Shown in pieces: positions 43,701 through 51,089 of a DNA stretch of 64,000 nucleotides. The position numbers and the translations under genes were made by a program. The DNA comes from Microbacterium sp. T32 (GTDB lineage: Bacteria; Actinomycetota; Actinomycetes; Actinomycetales; Microbacteriaceae). The notes under the pieces are model-generated. The model searched no databases and was not told where the DNA came from. It worked only from the letters and a program-made list of their open reading frames with translations. Every line of letters starts with the position of its first letter. Position 1 is the first letter of the stretch. Where the stretch lies: NCBI RefSeq assembly GCF_001619615.1, contig NZ_LQQP01000023.1, forward strand, positions 124,001 through 188,000. The letters run 5' to 3'.

Positions 43701-44384
43701 GAGCACGCGGGTGAGGACGGCGACGGTGAGGTCGAGGTCGTCGCGCCCCTCGGCGACGAGCGTGACGCGCGTGCCCGAACCCGCGGCATCCAGGAACAGC
43801 GGAAGGAGCCGCTCGGCCGCGTACTCGACGTCCGCCTCGAATGCCCATCGCGACAGCCCCGCGACGACCTCGGTCACGGCGACGGAGACGCGCGGCACGT
43901 CCTCGCGCGCGACGAGGGCCCGGATGCCATCGAGCCGGTGCCGCGCGGCCGCCTCGCCCCGCACGGCGGGCGCGGTCAGCCGCAGGTCGGGGGTGACGTC
44001 GGGGCCCAGCGCGGCGAGCGCCGGACCGAGGTGGTCGCCGCGCGCGTCGAGGAACAGGGGCGAGAGCGCGTCGGAGAGGAAGCGCCGGGCGAGAGGCACG
44101 GCCGGGGACGGCAGCACGGGGGCGATCGCCGCGCCGAGCTGGACCGCGCCCCGCGCCACCCAGGGCAGTCCCGCGGGGACCTCGCCCGACAGGCGGTGGA
44201 GAGCAGCGGCCGGCGCGGTCGTCCCCTCGGGCCGCAGCACACCGTCCGCGGCGCGGGCGAGGAACCCCGAGATCTCCGCGGATGCGGGATGGGTTTCCGC
44301 GAACGTCGCGGCGTAGGAAACGGCGCGCTCGACCGGGTCGGTGGAGAGCAGGGGACCGTGCGCGTGCGGCTCGTTCTGGCTCAT
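40794..44384 (-). CDS. PutA-like protein with degenerate catalytic sites (putative pseudoenzyme)
   Basis: 1196 residues, with the size and order of actinobacterial bifunctional proline/P5C dehydrogenase. The C-terminal half aligns closely with P5C dehydrogenase (AERFVEWRPDLPLQALTAG, SLVILVGAVARSTRFL, GPVLG-like AAPVLGIL, NRPTTGAAVQREPLGGWG). However, the catalytic Cys of GQKC is Ala771 (GQAATA), the catalytic Glu of ETSGKN is Leu737 (LTAGRN) and the NAD-ribose Glu of EFFGP is Ala872 (AVAAP). The N-terminal PRODH-like barrel lacks the KGA and EMLEGM motifs. The frame is intact and long, so selection seems to keep it. A leaderless start is likely: TAGGCT 7 bases before the ATG. Its role is unknown. 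Confidence 0.85.
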   Translation of the reverse strand: MSQNEPHAHGPLLSTDPVERAVSYAATFAETHPASAEISGFLARAADGVLRPEGTTAPAAALHRLSGEVPAGLPWVARGAVQLGAAIAPVLPSPAVPLARRFLSDALSPLFLDARGDHLGPALAALGPDVTPDLRLTAPAVRGEAAARHRLDGIRALVAREDVPRVSVAVTEVVAGLSRWAFEADVEYAAERLLPLFLDAAGSGTRVTLVAEGRDDLDLTVAVLTRVLEEPRLRDASAGIALPVAVPETLGALRELAAWARVRVSDGGAPLAVRLDDAIPVTDDALRAARGGWPAPAVTATADLDALTVATAREALGRRATEGLRVEFATGDPVRAAIVRALAEDAEGHIDLALPLGGWAVDERHVLLAPVAHPDDVDAVIAGLAARAAQWHPEDGDGDPRTRIAAAFATPEATPAPARAPQRGIAPTPPILREPAADDADEPGLTQAVLGIARDAAPGDTQALGPDAQQMLFGGQAFVDTAVFSVRETAELSGAAPGFRNVPAADPSVPEDRAWAHDVLTAVAGSTAGDATAAAGRIDDEAGLDAVISRVRAAAEEWGSRAATDRAAVIEAASRSLAERRAELVEVLASESGALFAEADAEVDQAIDAAAYSAATAKELDRVAGAVFVPDRLTVVAPRWNSSVGLCAAETLAALAAGSGIVLTPSPRARRAGAVVAEALWAAGVPRDALAYVDLNEEASGRALIVHPGVDRVLLAGARATAERFVEWRPDLPLQALTAGRNAVIVTPSADVDRAVADIVSGAFVRAGQAATASSLVILVGAVARSTRFLAQLKDAVGSLRVGPADDPLSDVGPLVEEPTGDVRRALTVLADGERWLVEPRELDLGPETAGRFWTPGVRTGVHAGSHLTRTAVAAPVLGILHAPTLARAIELQNLVGSGFVAGLHTRDAADLELWLDTAEAAVLRVNRPTTGAAVQREPLGGWGAAGVGPGAMSGGPNRLVALGSWRPSSGGPASSTLHLRGLDTRISSLIEAAQPTLDYAAFEWLRRGALSDAVAWDREFGRVKDASRLGVERNLLRYRPTDVAVRATADAPWQAVLRVLVAAVRSGSRYTLSTPVGLPAAVRHLLGESGVPVSVESDAEWLQRLAGGIPDAESADDAAVAPRPSRVRIVGTAASGEGLRVALAEALCGDPTLTVYAGEVTTAGRIELLPFLREQAVSIEAFRFGLPDHWSAEVI

Positions 44385-44391
44385 GCTCCAC

Positions 44392-44397
44392 AGCCTA
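44392..44397 (-). promoter_or_regulatory. Leaderless -10 element of the PutA-like gene
   Basis: TAGGCT on the minus strand with 7 bases to the ATG at 44384. The same hexamer and spacing class precede the permuted ATP-grasp gene. Confidence 0.45.
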
Positions 44398-44521
44398 AGG
44401 AGCCGATGCGCCCACCCCCGGCGGCCCCGCCGCGCGGCCCCGAATCGACGCGGGCACCGGCCCGCCCCGATGCCCGGGCGCAGACCGTCCGCCCGGCTCA
44501 CCCGGTACGGTCAGCCGACCG

Positions 44522-44926
44522 CTATCCCGCCCGCAAGTAGGCGTCGATCGCGTCGCGCATGATCTGGCTGGGACGAAGATGATCCCGGGCCGCCCGCTGA
44601 GTCAAGAGATCGTCGAGTTCACGTGGGAGCCGCACCTGCCGTTTCGGCGAGGGGCCAGAACCTGCCCGACCGCTGAGCCCGGGCCGACCCCCGAGGGCGA
44701 TGAGTTCCTGCAGATCCTCTTCCGTGGCACGACCGCCGGTGACACCGGGTGGTGTGGAGGAGGTGGGGAGGTCGTAAATACCCTCGACGAGCTCGTCGAG
44801 CTCATCGAGAGTCGTGCTGCGTTCTGTGGCGAGCTTCGCCGCGTGTTCGATCGGGGAGTAGTCCTCGTTCTCCGCTCGTGCTGCCATTGCGGCGTAATGC
44901 GCCTGCTGCTTCTTGCTCAGTGTCAT
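44522..44926 (-). CDS. CopG/ribbon-helix-helix-type antitoxin candidate
   Basis: 134 residues. The C-terminus VRLPRELDDLLTQRAARDHLRPSQIMRDAIDAYL (split here as VRLPRELDDLLTQ and RPSQIMRDAIDAYL) is a ribbon-helix-helix DNA-binding unit. The N-terminal part is polar and probably wraps the toxin. A good AAGGAGGGG site precedes the ATG, and the ATG overlaps the toxin stop (ATGA). Toxin first, RHH antitoxin second is the brnTA order. Function is inferred from architecture. Confidence 0.65.
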   Translation of the reverse strand: MTLSKKQQAHYAAMAARAENEDYSPIEHAAKLATERSTTLDELDELVEGIYDLPTSSTPPGVTGGRATEEDLQELIALGGRPGLSGRAGSGPSPKRQVRLPRELDDLLTQRAARDHLRPSQIMRDAIDAYLRAG

Positions 44927-45234
44927 GTGTTCCCCTCCTTGTCATGTCGTGCCGCGATGATCGCCTGCGCTCGCGACTTCGTCCTCGGCCGAAAGTGCAG
45001 GACGTGGAAAATGTAGACGATCCGCGGCGAGCGGCGATGGACGAAAACCTCGAGGAGTTGCCCATCACGCGCCGGGCCGATCACCAGGTCGACGACTTCC
45101 CCCGTCTCGGGGTCCACATCAAACCCCGCCAAGAAGAATCTCTTGTGCTGAATGGCGTGGACTCCGTCGGCGATTGGATAGTGCTTCTCGGCGCTCTCCG
45201 CCCAATCCAATGCCACGGCCTCAGTGTACTCCAA
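44923..45234 (-). CDS. BrnT-like toxin candidate
   Basis: 103 residues from a TTG start; a GTG 18 bases later is an alternative. The core DLVIGPARDGQLLEVFVHRR and RIVYIFHVLHFRPRTKSR resembles the beta-rich RNase fold of BrnT/RelE-type toxins, ending in a basic stretch. It is directly coupled to the RHH gene. The surrounding upstream DNA (45215-45270) is clearly more A/T-rich than the neighbourhood, suggesting acquisition. No close family match is certain. Confidence 0.55.
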   Translation of the reverse strand: MEYTEAVALDWAESAEKHYPIADGVHAIQHKRFFLAGFDVDPETGEVVDLVIGPARDGQLLEVFVHRRSPRIVYIFHVLHFRPRTKSRAQAIIAARHDKEGNT

Positions 45235-45300
45235 AACCCCAGTTTCGTACTACAGAACTATCCGACACGGGACCGCTTGCTGCTCCCGCGGGACACGCCA

Positions 45301-45330
45301 GTGCCCAGGCCGCGCAAGCGGCCGGGGCAC
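45301..45330 (-). terminator. GNRA-capped terminator after the wall-anchored enzyme gene
   Basis: Arms GTGCCCAGGCCGC (45301-45313) and GCGGCCGGGGCAC (45318-45330), one mismatch, closed by a GCAA tetraloop on the plus-strand sequence. It lies 15 bases after the stop of the 1830-residue gene. Confidence 0.65.
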
Positions 45331-45344
45331 CGCGCGCTCCGTCC

Positions 45345-48300
45345 TCAGCCGATCACGCGGCGCCTCCGCCGGATCACCACACCCGCGGCCAGCGCGAGCA
45401 GACCGAGCACGAGTGCGGCGATCGACACCATCCCGCCGGTCACGGCGAGGGGCGTGCTCGCGGTCGGAGCGGCCGGAGCCGGGGGCGTGACGCCGGCCGC
45501 CCCACGGATCTCCACCGGCACGGACGCCTGCACGTCCCCGACGATCGCGACCAGGTCGTGCGTCCCCGCGGGAACGTCGGCCGACAGCGTCACGGTCACC
45601 CGGAACGTCCCGTCACCGTCGGTGCGCAGCGTGCCGAGGTCGATCGGCGTCGAGTGCAGCGCGAGGCGACCGTCGGTGTTTGCCGGCCAGCCGGTGCCCG
45701 TGACGGTGATCGTCCCGCCCGCGACCAGGTCGCCCGACACCGCCAGCGTCGGGTCGCCGGCGGCGGCGCCGACCGAGGCCGAGCCCGTCCCCCCGACGTT
45801 GCCGGCGACATCGACCGCGCGGTACGACACCGTGACGGGCCCCGCCGGAGCGGTCACCGAGGCCTCGGCGCCGGACACGGCGGTCCAGGTCGCCGCGTCG
45901 CCCAGACGGTACTCGATGCGGTCCACGCCGGAGGCGGCGTCGGCCGCCGTCAGGCGCACCGTGCGGGCCGTGGCATCCACCGCGCTCGTCACCGTCGGCG
46001 CGGCGCGGTCGACGCGCACCGTCGCGGGAACGGATGCCGAGACGTTGCCGGCCGCGTCCGTGGCGCGGAACGCGAGGTTCGCGGTGCCATCGGCCGGCGT
46101 GACGGCGCCGGTGTACGCCGCCCAGGTCGCGCCGCCGTCGGTGCTGACCTCGAGCCGCGGGGCGGCGTCGGTGTCGTCGGTCGCGGTCGCGGTGACCGAG
46201 ACGGGCGACACGAACCAGCCGTTCGCCCCGTCCGGCGCGGCGGGCGAGGTCGCGACCGTCACGCTCGGCGCCTGAGTGTCGGGCGTCCGGGTGTGCATCC
46301 GGAGGAACGTCACCGAGTACGGCGCGAACGTCCGCGTGAAGCTTCCGCTCACGGTCACGTCCGTCGTGGTCGGTGCCACCGGAGAGGCATCCGCGGTGTT
46401 GACCGCCCCCGGGGCGGCGGCCAGCACCGTCATCTGCGCGGTCGGCAGCACCGAGAGCCCGCCGAGGTCGACCTTCGTCACGGCCTCCTTCGCCTGCGCG
46501 TTGACCACCTTGAGGATGACGTCACCGGTCGCCTCGTCCTTCGTCATCACCTGGGCGAAGGGCTCGACCGCGGTGTTGGTGAAGTGGCCGGCCTGCTGAC
46601 CGTCGACGAAGAGCGTCACCTCTGGGCCGCGCACCTGGATGCGCAGGTCGTAGGTGCGTCCCGTCTCGACGCGCGGCGTCCCGGTGTCCGTCACGATCGA
46701 CTTCGCCCCGTCGACGGCCTTCTCCACGACGCTGCGGGTGTTGCCCCAGCCGCCGAGGTTCCACCACAGGTAGTCGGCCGCCCCCTTCACGCCGAACCCG
46801 ACGAGGAAGCCCTCGGCGCCGGCGAGCTTGGTGGCCTTCAGCGACACGTCGTAGTCCGTGGCATCCAGGGCGGGACCGGCGACGAGCGTATTGTTCGCCG
46901 TCGTCGACGACTGCACGTAGCTGCCGTCGGCCGCCGACCACGACCCCGCGTTCGCGAGCTTCGTCCAGCCGTCGTCGTTCTTGTCGGAGAAGTCGTCCGC
47001 GAAGAGCGTCTTCCCGTCCGGGTCGGTGACCTTCACGTCGTCGTAGCGCGCCGACGTGCTCCAGGTCGAGAGCCCCACCGAACCCGCCAGACCCGTGGAT
47101 GCCAGGTCCCCCGCGGCCGAGGTCGGTACGACGCGGTCGCCCGTGTTGGTCATGAAGAGCTTCTGCACCTCGTAGTTCGCCGAGCCCCACACCTGGTCGC
47201 GGTCGAACCAGATGAGGTCGGGCCGCCACTGGTTGCTGCTCTGGTCGGCGAGGAGCGGCGCGTACGACGCCATCTTCACGACGTCGGCGTTGCGCTCGAG
47301 CCCGGTCATGTACGCCGCCTCCGACAGCGCGTTGAAGAAGCGGTTGTCGCGCGAGGCGTACTCGCCGATCCACACCTTCGGCCCGTTGCGGTCGTACGAG
47401 TCGTAGCGGATGTTGTGCGAGAGGAACCACGACGGGTCGCGGTAGTAGTGCTCGTCGACCATGTCGACCTTCTCGGCCCGGTTCTGCTCCCAGTGCTTCT
47501 CGAAGTTCGCCCCTTCGGCGTCCGGCCCCGAGTTGCTGATCAGGATCATGTCGGGGTACTTCGCCTTGATGGCATCCCGGAACTTCACGAAGTTCGCCAT
47601 GAACGCCTCGGGATAGTTCTCCTCGTTGCCGATCTCGATGCGGTCGAGACCGAACGGAGCCGGGTGTCCCATGTCGGCGCGGAGCTTGCCCCACGTCGTG
47701 TCGACGCCGCCGTTGGCGAACTCGATGAGGTCGAGCGTGTCCTGGATGTGGCGCTGGAGCAGCGCGGGGTCGGTCTGCTGCAGGCCCTGGCCGCAGCCGT
47801 TCAGCAGCGCCGGAACGTCGGGCACGGGCTTGGCGCCGATATCCTCCGCGAACTGGAAGTACTCGTAGTACCCGAGACCGAGCGACTGGTTGTAGCCCCA
47901 GAAGTTGGCGTTGGTGGCGCGAGTCTCCACCGGCCCGACGCTGTCCTTCCACTGGTACGACCGGGCGCGCTGATAACCGGATGCCGCGGAGTAGTCCTGG
48001 TGGCTGTTGACGTTGACGATGCAGCCACCGGGGAACCGGATGAATTTCGGGTGCAGGTCGGCGATCTTCTGCGCGATGTCCTTGCGGAGACCGTTCGCGT
48101 GGCCCTTGAAGGTGTCGCGCGGGAAGAGCGAGACCTCGTCGAGGCGCAGCGTCCCGGTGCCCCCGGCCTGCACGAGCAGACGGGCGCGGTCGGTGGTCGC
48201 GGATGCCGTGACGGTCCCGGTGTATTTCACCCACCCGTCGCCGGCCACCGTCGCGGTGACCGCGTCGGAGAGCGCGGTACCGTCGGCGGCGCGCAGCACG

Positions 48301-50837
48301 AGCGAGACCGGCGTCCCGGCCGGGGCGGTGGTGCGCGCCCAGAACGACACGTCGTACAGCCCACCCGACGTCAGCGCGATGCCCGTGTCGAACCCGGCGT
48401 TCTCCACCCCGAACGTGCCGGCGCCGGCGTTGGTGAGGTCGAGCTGCAGGTACGTACGGTTGCGGTCGTTCATGCGCGCGGCGTCGTTGACCGGCTTCGC
48501 CGACCCCGTCCCGCCGCCCAGACCCACGGGGGTCCAGGCCGTCATGCCCGTGAAGTCACGGTTGTCGACCGGGAGGAACTCGAACGACCGGTTGCGCGCG
48601 AGCTCGGCGTACAGCCCGCCGTCCGCGGCGTTGTTGATGTCCTCGAAGAACACGCCGTACATCTCGTCCGAGATCTCGGCACCGTCCTTCGACGGGTCGG
48701 CGGTGATCGAGTAGTCCGCGGTCTCGTCGGTCGGGTACGCGGCGTTCAGACGCTGCTGCTCGGCGACGCTGATGGGCAGGACCGTTCCGTGACGCGGACG
48801 GCTCGGGAGCCCGGCATCCGGGACCGACGTCCAGTTCCCCGACGCGATGTCGCGGGTCTCGAACATCATGTAGCCCTGACCGCCGTGGTAGCTCGGCTGG
48901 TCGATGAGCATGTACCAGTGGCCGGCTTCGGCGTTGTCGCGGAAGACGGTCGGCCCCTCGCCGTTCGTGAACGTACCGCCCCAGGGGTTCGGCTGGCCGA
49001 CGCCGATCTGCTCCTTCACGAGCTGCCAGCCGGGCGTCGAGGTGGTGGTGGGGAGCGAGCCGGTGACGGTCGCGGTCAGGTCGGTCGAGCGCTCCTGACG
49101 GACGGTCATGGATGCCTCGTCCTTGAGGAAGCGGTAGTACACGTCGCCGTCGCGCACGACGGTGGCGTCGATCGTGCCCTTGCCCGCGCCGCGCTTGACG
49201 TCGACCCACGGCTGCGGCTCGCTGAACGTGACGAAGTCACGGGTGGTGACCATCATCATGCGGTTGTAGCTGTCGGCGGCGCGACGGCCGTCGGTCGACG
49301 CGCTCGGGTACAGGTTCGAGGCCCAGTACACGACGTACTCGCCGCGGTCCGGGTCCCACGTCGCCTCGGGCGCCCACGTGTTGCCGGCGAGCGCGCTCGA
49401 CACGGTGATCTGCCGCAGCGGGCTCCACGTCACGAGGTCGTCGGACTGCCAGACGTTGAGCTTGCGGCTGCCGACCTCCTGCGCGCGACCGAAGTCGCCG
49501 TTGTAGCGGTCGAACATGTTGAGGTCGGTGGACAGCATATAGAAGCGGTCGCCGTCGGCCGAGCGCATCACGAACGGGTCGCGGATACCTTCCTCGCCCT
49601 GGTTCGAGGTGAGCACGGGCTTGCCGTCGTTGAGGGTCAGCCAGCTCTTCGGGTCGTTGCCGCGCGACGTCGCGAACGAGATCTCCTCGTCGGTCGTCGT
49701 GCTCTCACCCGTGAAGAACGGGAAGAAGTACGCACCGAGCTCCTGCTTCTCCGGAAGCGGCTGCACGACGAGCGAGAAGGTGCGGGTGGCGGAGCTCGAG
49801 CCCTTGCTGACGGTCGCGGTGACTTCGACGGTCTTCGCGGCGGAGCCGTGCGCGGGGCGGGTCACCTCGCCGGTGGCCGTGACGACCGCCGCGTCGGACG
49901 ACGACCAGGCGACGGTGGTGCCGTTCTGCCCGGCGGCGGGCAGGGTGACGTTGCCCCGGACGTCGTCGGCGCCGGGGATCGCGAGCGCCGCGGCCGCGGC
50001 ATCCACGTCCTGCTGGTTCGAGGGCGTGCCCTCGGCGACGAGCGCCTTCACCTCGTCGTCGGTGAGCGCGGAGTCGTAGATCGCGACGTCGCGCACGCCG
50101 CCCTTCCAGATGCGGTCGGGGTACGACGACTTGCCGATGTAGGAGACGAGCCCGGTCCCGAAGTCGGCGACGGTCCGGGTGGATGCCACGGTGCCGAGCT
50201 TCGTGCCGTCGAGGTACGCCGTGATCGAGGTGGGCGTGATGACCGTCGTGTACAGCGCCCACGCGTCGGTCGCCGCGGGGCCGGCGACGCCGCGCGACCC
50301 GTCGGTGGGCGAGATGCCGCGCTCGAGCGTCCACGGCTGTCCGATGCGCGGACCGTCGGTGAGCACCGACTTCACACGGCCGGCGGGGTTCGACGGGTTC
50401 AGCAACCAGTACTGCTGCGGCAGGTTCTCGGTCGTGCCGAAGAACATCGCGGCTTGGTTCCCCGCCCCGGTGCGATCCTGCAGCCACGCGGACACCGTCA
50501 CGGTGCTGTGGCCGTCGAAGAGCCCGGTGGGCAGTTCGACGTACGCGGCGTTGGATCCCGCCGCCCCGCCCGGGAGCGACAGCTTGTCGCCGTCGACCGC
50601 GAAGCCGGTGCCGCGGATCGTCGCGGCGTGACCGTGGCCGGACGCGTCGGGGACGGTGGTCCCGGTCGTCGCGGCGAAGTCGTACGACGCCAGGGGCACG
50701 GGCAGCGGGGCCGCGGCCGCCCCCACCGCGGGCACGAGCCCGCTCAGGACGACGGCGGCAGCGGCCAGGAGAGAACCGGCGCGACGGAGTGTCCTCCCGC
50801 GCGCGGCCTCAGGGGTTCGGGGGCGTGACAGCACCAA
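45345..50837 (-). CDS. Cell-wall-anchored GH43/GH51 arabinan-degrading fusion enzyme
   Basis: 1830 residues. Order: signal peptide (about 1-43), LamG-like domain (about 45-255), Ig-like linker, GH43-type propeller (about 365-690, Asp420 in GIRDPFVM, Glu in WAPEATWD), and GH51 arabinofuranosidase region (about 715-1370, acid/base Glu1072 in IGNEENYPE, nucleophile Glu1159 in WIGEYAS) carrying a CBM4-like insert near 800-900. Next come a laminin-like domain and several Ig-like repeats. A C-terminal LAVTG motif (1797-1801), hydrophobic helix and RRRRR tail follow; LAxTG is the class E sortase signal. It should debranch arabinan at the cell surface, supplying the transporter at 34-37 kb. Confidence 0.87.
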   Translation of the reverse strand: MVLSRPRTPEAARGRTLRRAGSLLAAAAVVLSGLVPAVGAAAAPLPVPLASYDFAATTGTTVPDASGHGHAATIRGTGFAVDGDKLSLPGGAAGSNAAYVELPTGLFDGHSTVTVSAWLQDRTGAGNQAAMFFGTTENLPQQYWLLNPSNPAGRVKSVLTDGPRIGQPWTLERGISPTDGSRGVAGPAATDAWALYTTVITPTSITAYLDGTKLGTVASTRTVADFGTGLVSYIGKSSYPDRIWKGGVRDVAIYDSALTDDEVKALVAEGTPSNQQDVDAAAAALAIPGADDVRGNVTLPAAGQNGTTVAWSSSDAAVVTATGEVTRPAHGSAAKTVEVTATVSKGSSSATRTFSLVVQPLPEKQELGAYFFPFFTGESTTTDEEISFATSRGNDPKSWLTLNDGKPVLTSNQGEEGIRDPFVMRSADGDRFYMLSTDLNMFDRYNGDFGRAQEVGSRKLNVWQSDDLVTWSPLRQITVSSALAGNTWAPEATWDPDRGEYVVYWASNLYPSASTDGRRAADSYNRMMMVTTRDFVTFSEPQPWVDVKRGAGKGTIDATVVRDGDVYYRFLKDEASMTVRQERSTDLTATVTGSLPTTTSTPGWQLVKEQIGVGQPNPWGGTFTNGEGPTVFRDNAEAGHWYMLIDQPSYHGGQGYMMFETRDIASGNWTSVPDAGLPSRPRHGTVLPISVAEQQRLNAAYPTDETADYSITADPSKDGAEISDEMYGVFFEDINNAADGGLYAELARNRSFEFLPVDNRDFTGMTAWTPVGLGGGTGSAKPVNDAARMNDRNRTYLQLDLTNAGAGTFGVENAGFDTGIALTSGGLYDVSFWARTTAPAGTPVSLVLRAADGTALSDAVTATVAGDGWVKYTGTVTASATTDRARLLVQAGGTGTLRLDEVSLFPRDTFKGHANGLRKDIAQKIADLHPKFIRFPGGCIVNVNSHQDYSAASGYQRARSYQWKDSVGPVETRATNANFWGYNQSLGLGYYEYFQFAEDIGAKPVPDVPALLNGCGQGLQQTDPALLQRHIQDTLDLIEFANGGVDTTWGKLRADMGHPAPFGLDRIEIGNEENYPEAFMANFVKFRDAIKAKYPDMILISNSGPDAEGANFEKHWEQNRAEKVDMVDEHYYRDPSWFLSHNIRYDSYDRNGPKVWIGEYASRDNRFFNALSEAAYMTGLERNADVVKMASYAPLLADQSSNQWRPDLIWFDRDQVWGSANYEVQKLFMTNTGDRVVPTSAAGDLASTGLAGSVGLSTWSTSARYDDVKVTDPDGKTLFADDFSDKNDDGWTKLANAGSWSAADGSYVQSSTTANNTLVAGPALDATDYDVSLKATKLAGAEGFLVGFGVKGAADYLWWNLGGWGNTRSVVEKAVDGAKSIVTDTGTPRVETGRTYDLRIQVRGPEVTLFVDGQQAGHFTNTAVEPFAQVMTKDEATGDVILKVVNAQAKEAVTKVDLGGLSVLPTAQMTVLAAAPGAVNTADASPVAPTTTDVTVSGSFTRTFAPYSVTFLRMHTRTPDTQAPSVTVATSPAAPDGANGWFVSPVSVTATATDDTDAAPRLEVSTDGGATWAAYTGAVTPADGTANLAFRATDAAGNVSASVPATVRVDRAAPTVTSAVDATARTVRLTAADAASGVDRIEYRLGDAATWTAVSGAEASVTAPAGPVTVSYRAVDVAGNVGGTGSASVGAAAGDPTLAVSGDLVAGGTITVTGTGWPANTDGRLALHSTPIDLGTLRTDGDGTFRVTVTLSADVPAGTHDLVAIVGDVQASVPVEIRGAAGVTPPAPAAPTASTPLAVTGGMVSIAALVLGLLALAAGVVIRRRRRVIG

Positions 50838-50895
50838 GATCGTCCTCCTCGACGATGGGTGATCCGGCGGGGGCCGGCGGAAGCGGGCTCGAATT

Positions 50896-50946
50896 GTGAG
50901 CGCTCACTTTTTCATCATCTTTGAGGTTGTCGAGCGTCCGTGTCAA
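50896..50946 (-). promoter_or_regulatory. Promoter and lac-type operator of the wall-anchored enzyme gene
   Basis: Minus strand: consensus -35 TTGACA (50941-50946) and a weak -10 AAAGAT about 18 bases on. The perfect palindrome GTGAGCGCTCAC (50896-50907) lies at the expected start point, within AATTGTGAGCGCTCAC, almost the ideal E. coli lac operator. This operator differs from CTACAACGTTGTAG, so a second LacI-family regulator, not in this window, is implied. Confidence 0.7.
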
Positions 50947-50982
50947 CCGTTATCGCCCGTGGTAGCGCTCCCGATCACGAAA

Positions 50983-50996
50983 TGTGAGGCCTCACA
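50983..50996. promoter_or_regulatory. Palindromic site in the divergent promoter region
   Basis: TGTGAGGCCTCACA, a 14-base perfect palindrome, stands between the wall-enzyme gene and the CE7 esterase gene. It resembles the GTGAGCGCTCAC operator but with GGCC at the centre. It may serve the esterase promoter, whose -10 candidate is TACTGT (51056-51061). Confidence 0.5.
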
Positions 50997-51089
50997 CGCG
51001 AACGCGAGTGTGGCGTCTCACGCGCTTCGCGTCCCCGGCCGTGACCCTGGTTCGCTACTGTCGATTCGCCCCGACCACTGGAGATCGCC

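Noticed and set aside
40794..44384. Annotation as active proline dehydrogenase/P5C dehydrogenase
   Set aside because: Overall similarity supports PutA ancestry, but the catalytic Cys and Glu and an NAD-contact Glu are replaced.
45174..50828. An 1884-codon open frame on the plus strand opposite the wall-anchored enzyme
   Set aside because: It is an Arg/Val/Asp-rich mirror of the coding strand, a common effect of GC-rich third positions. It has no domain, signal or ribosome binding site, whereas the minus-strand protein has complete catalytic modules.
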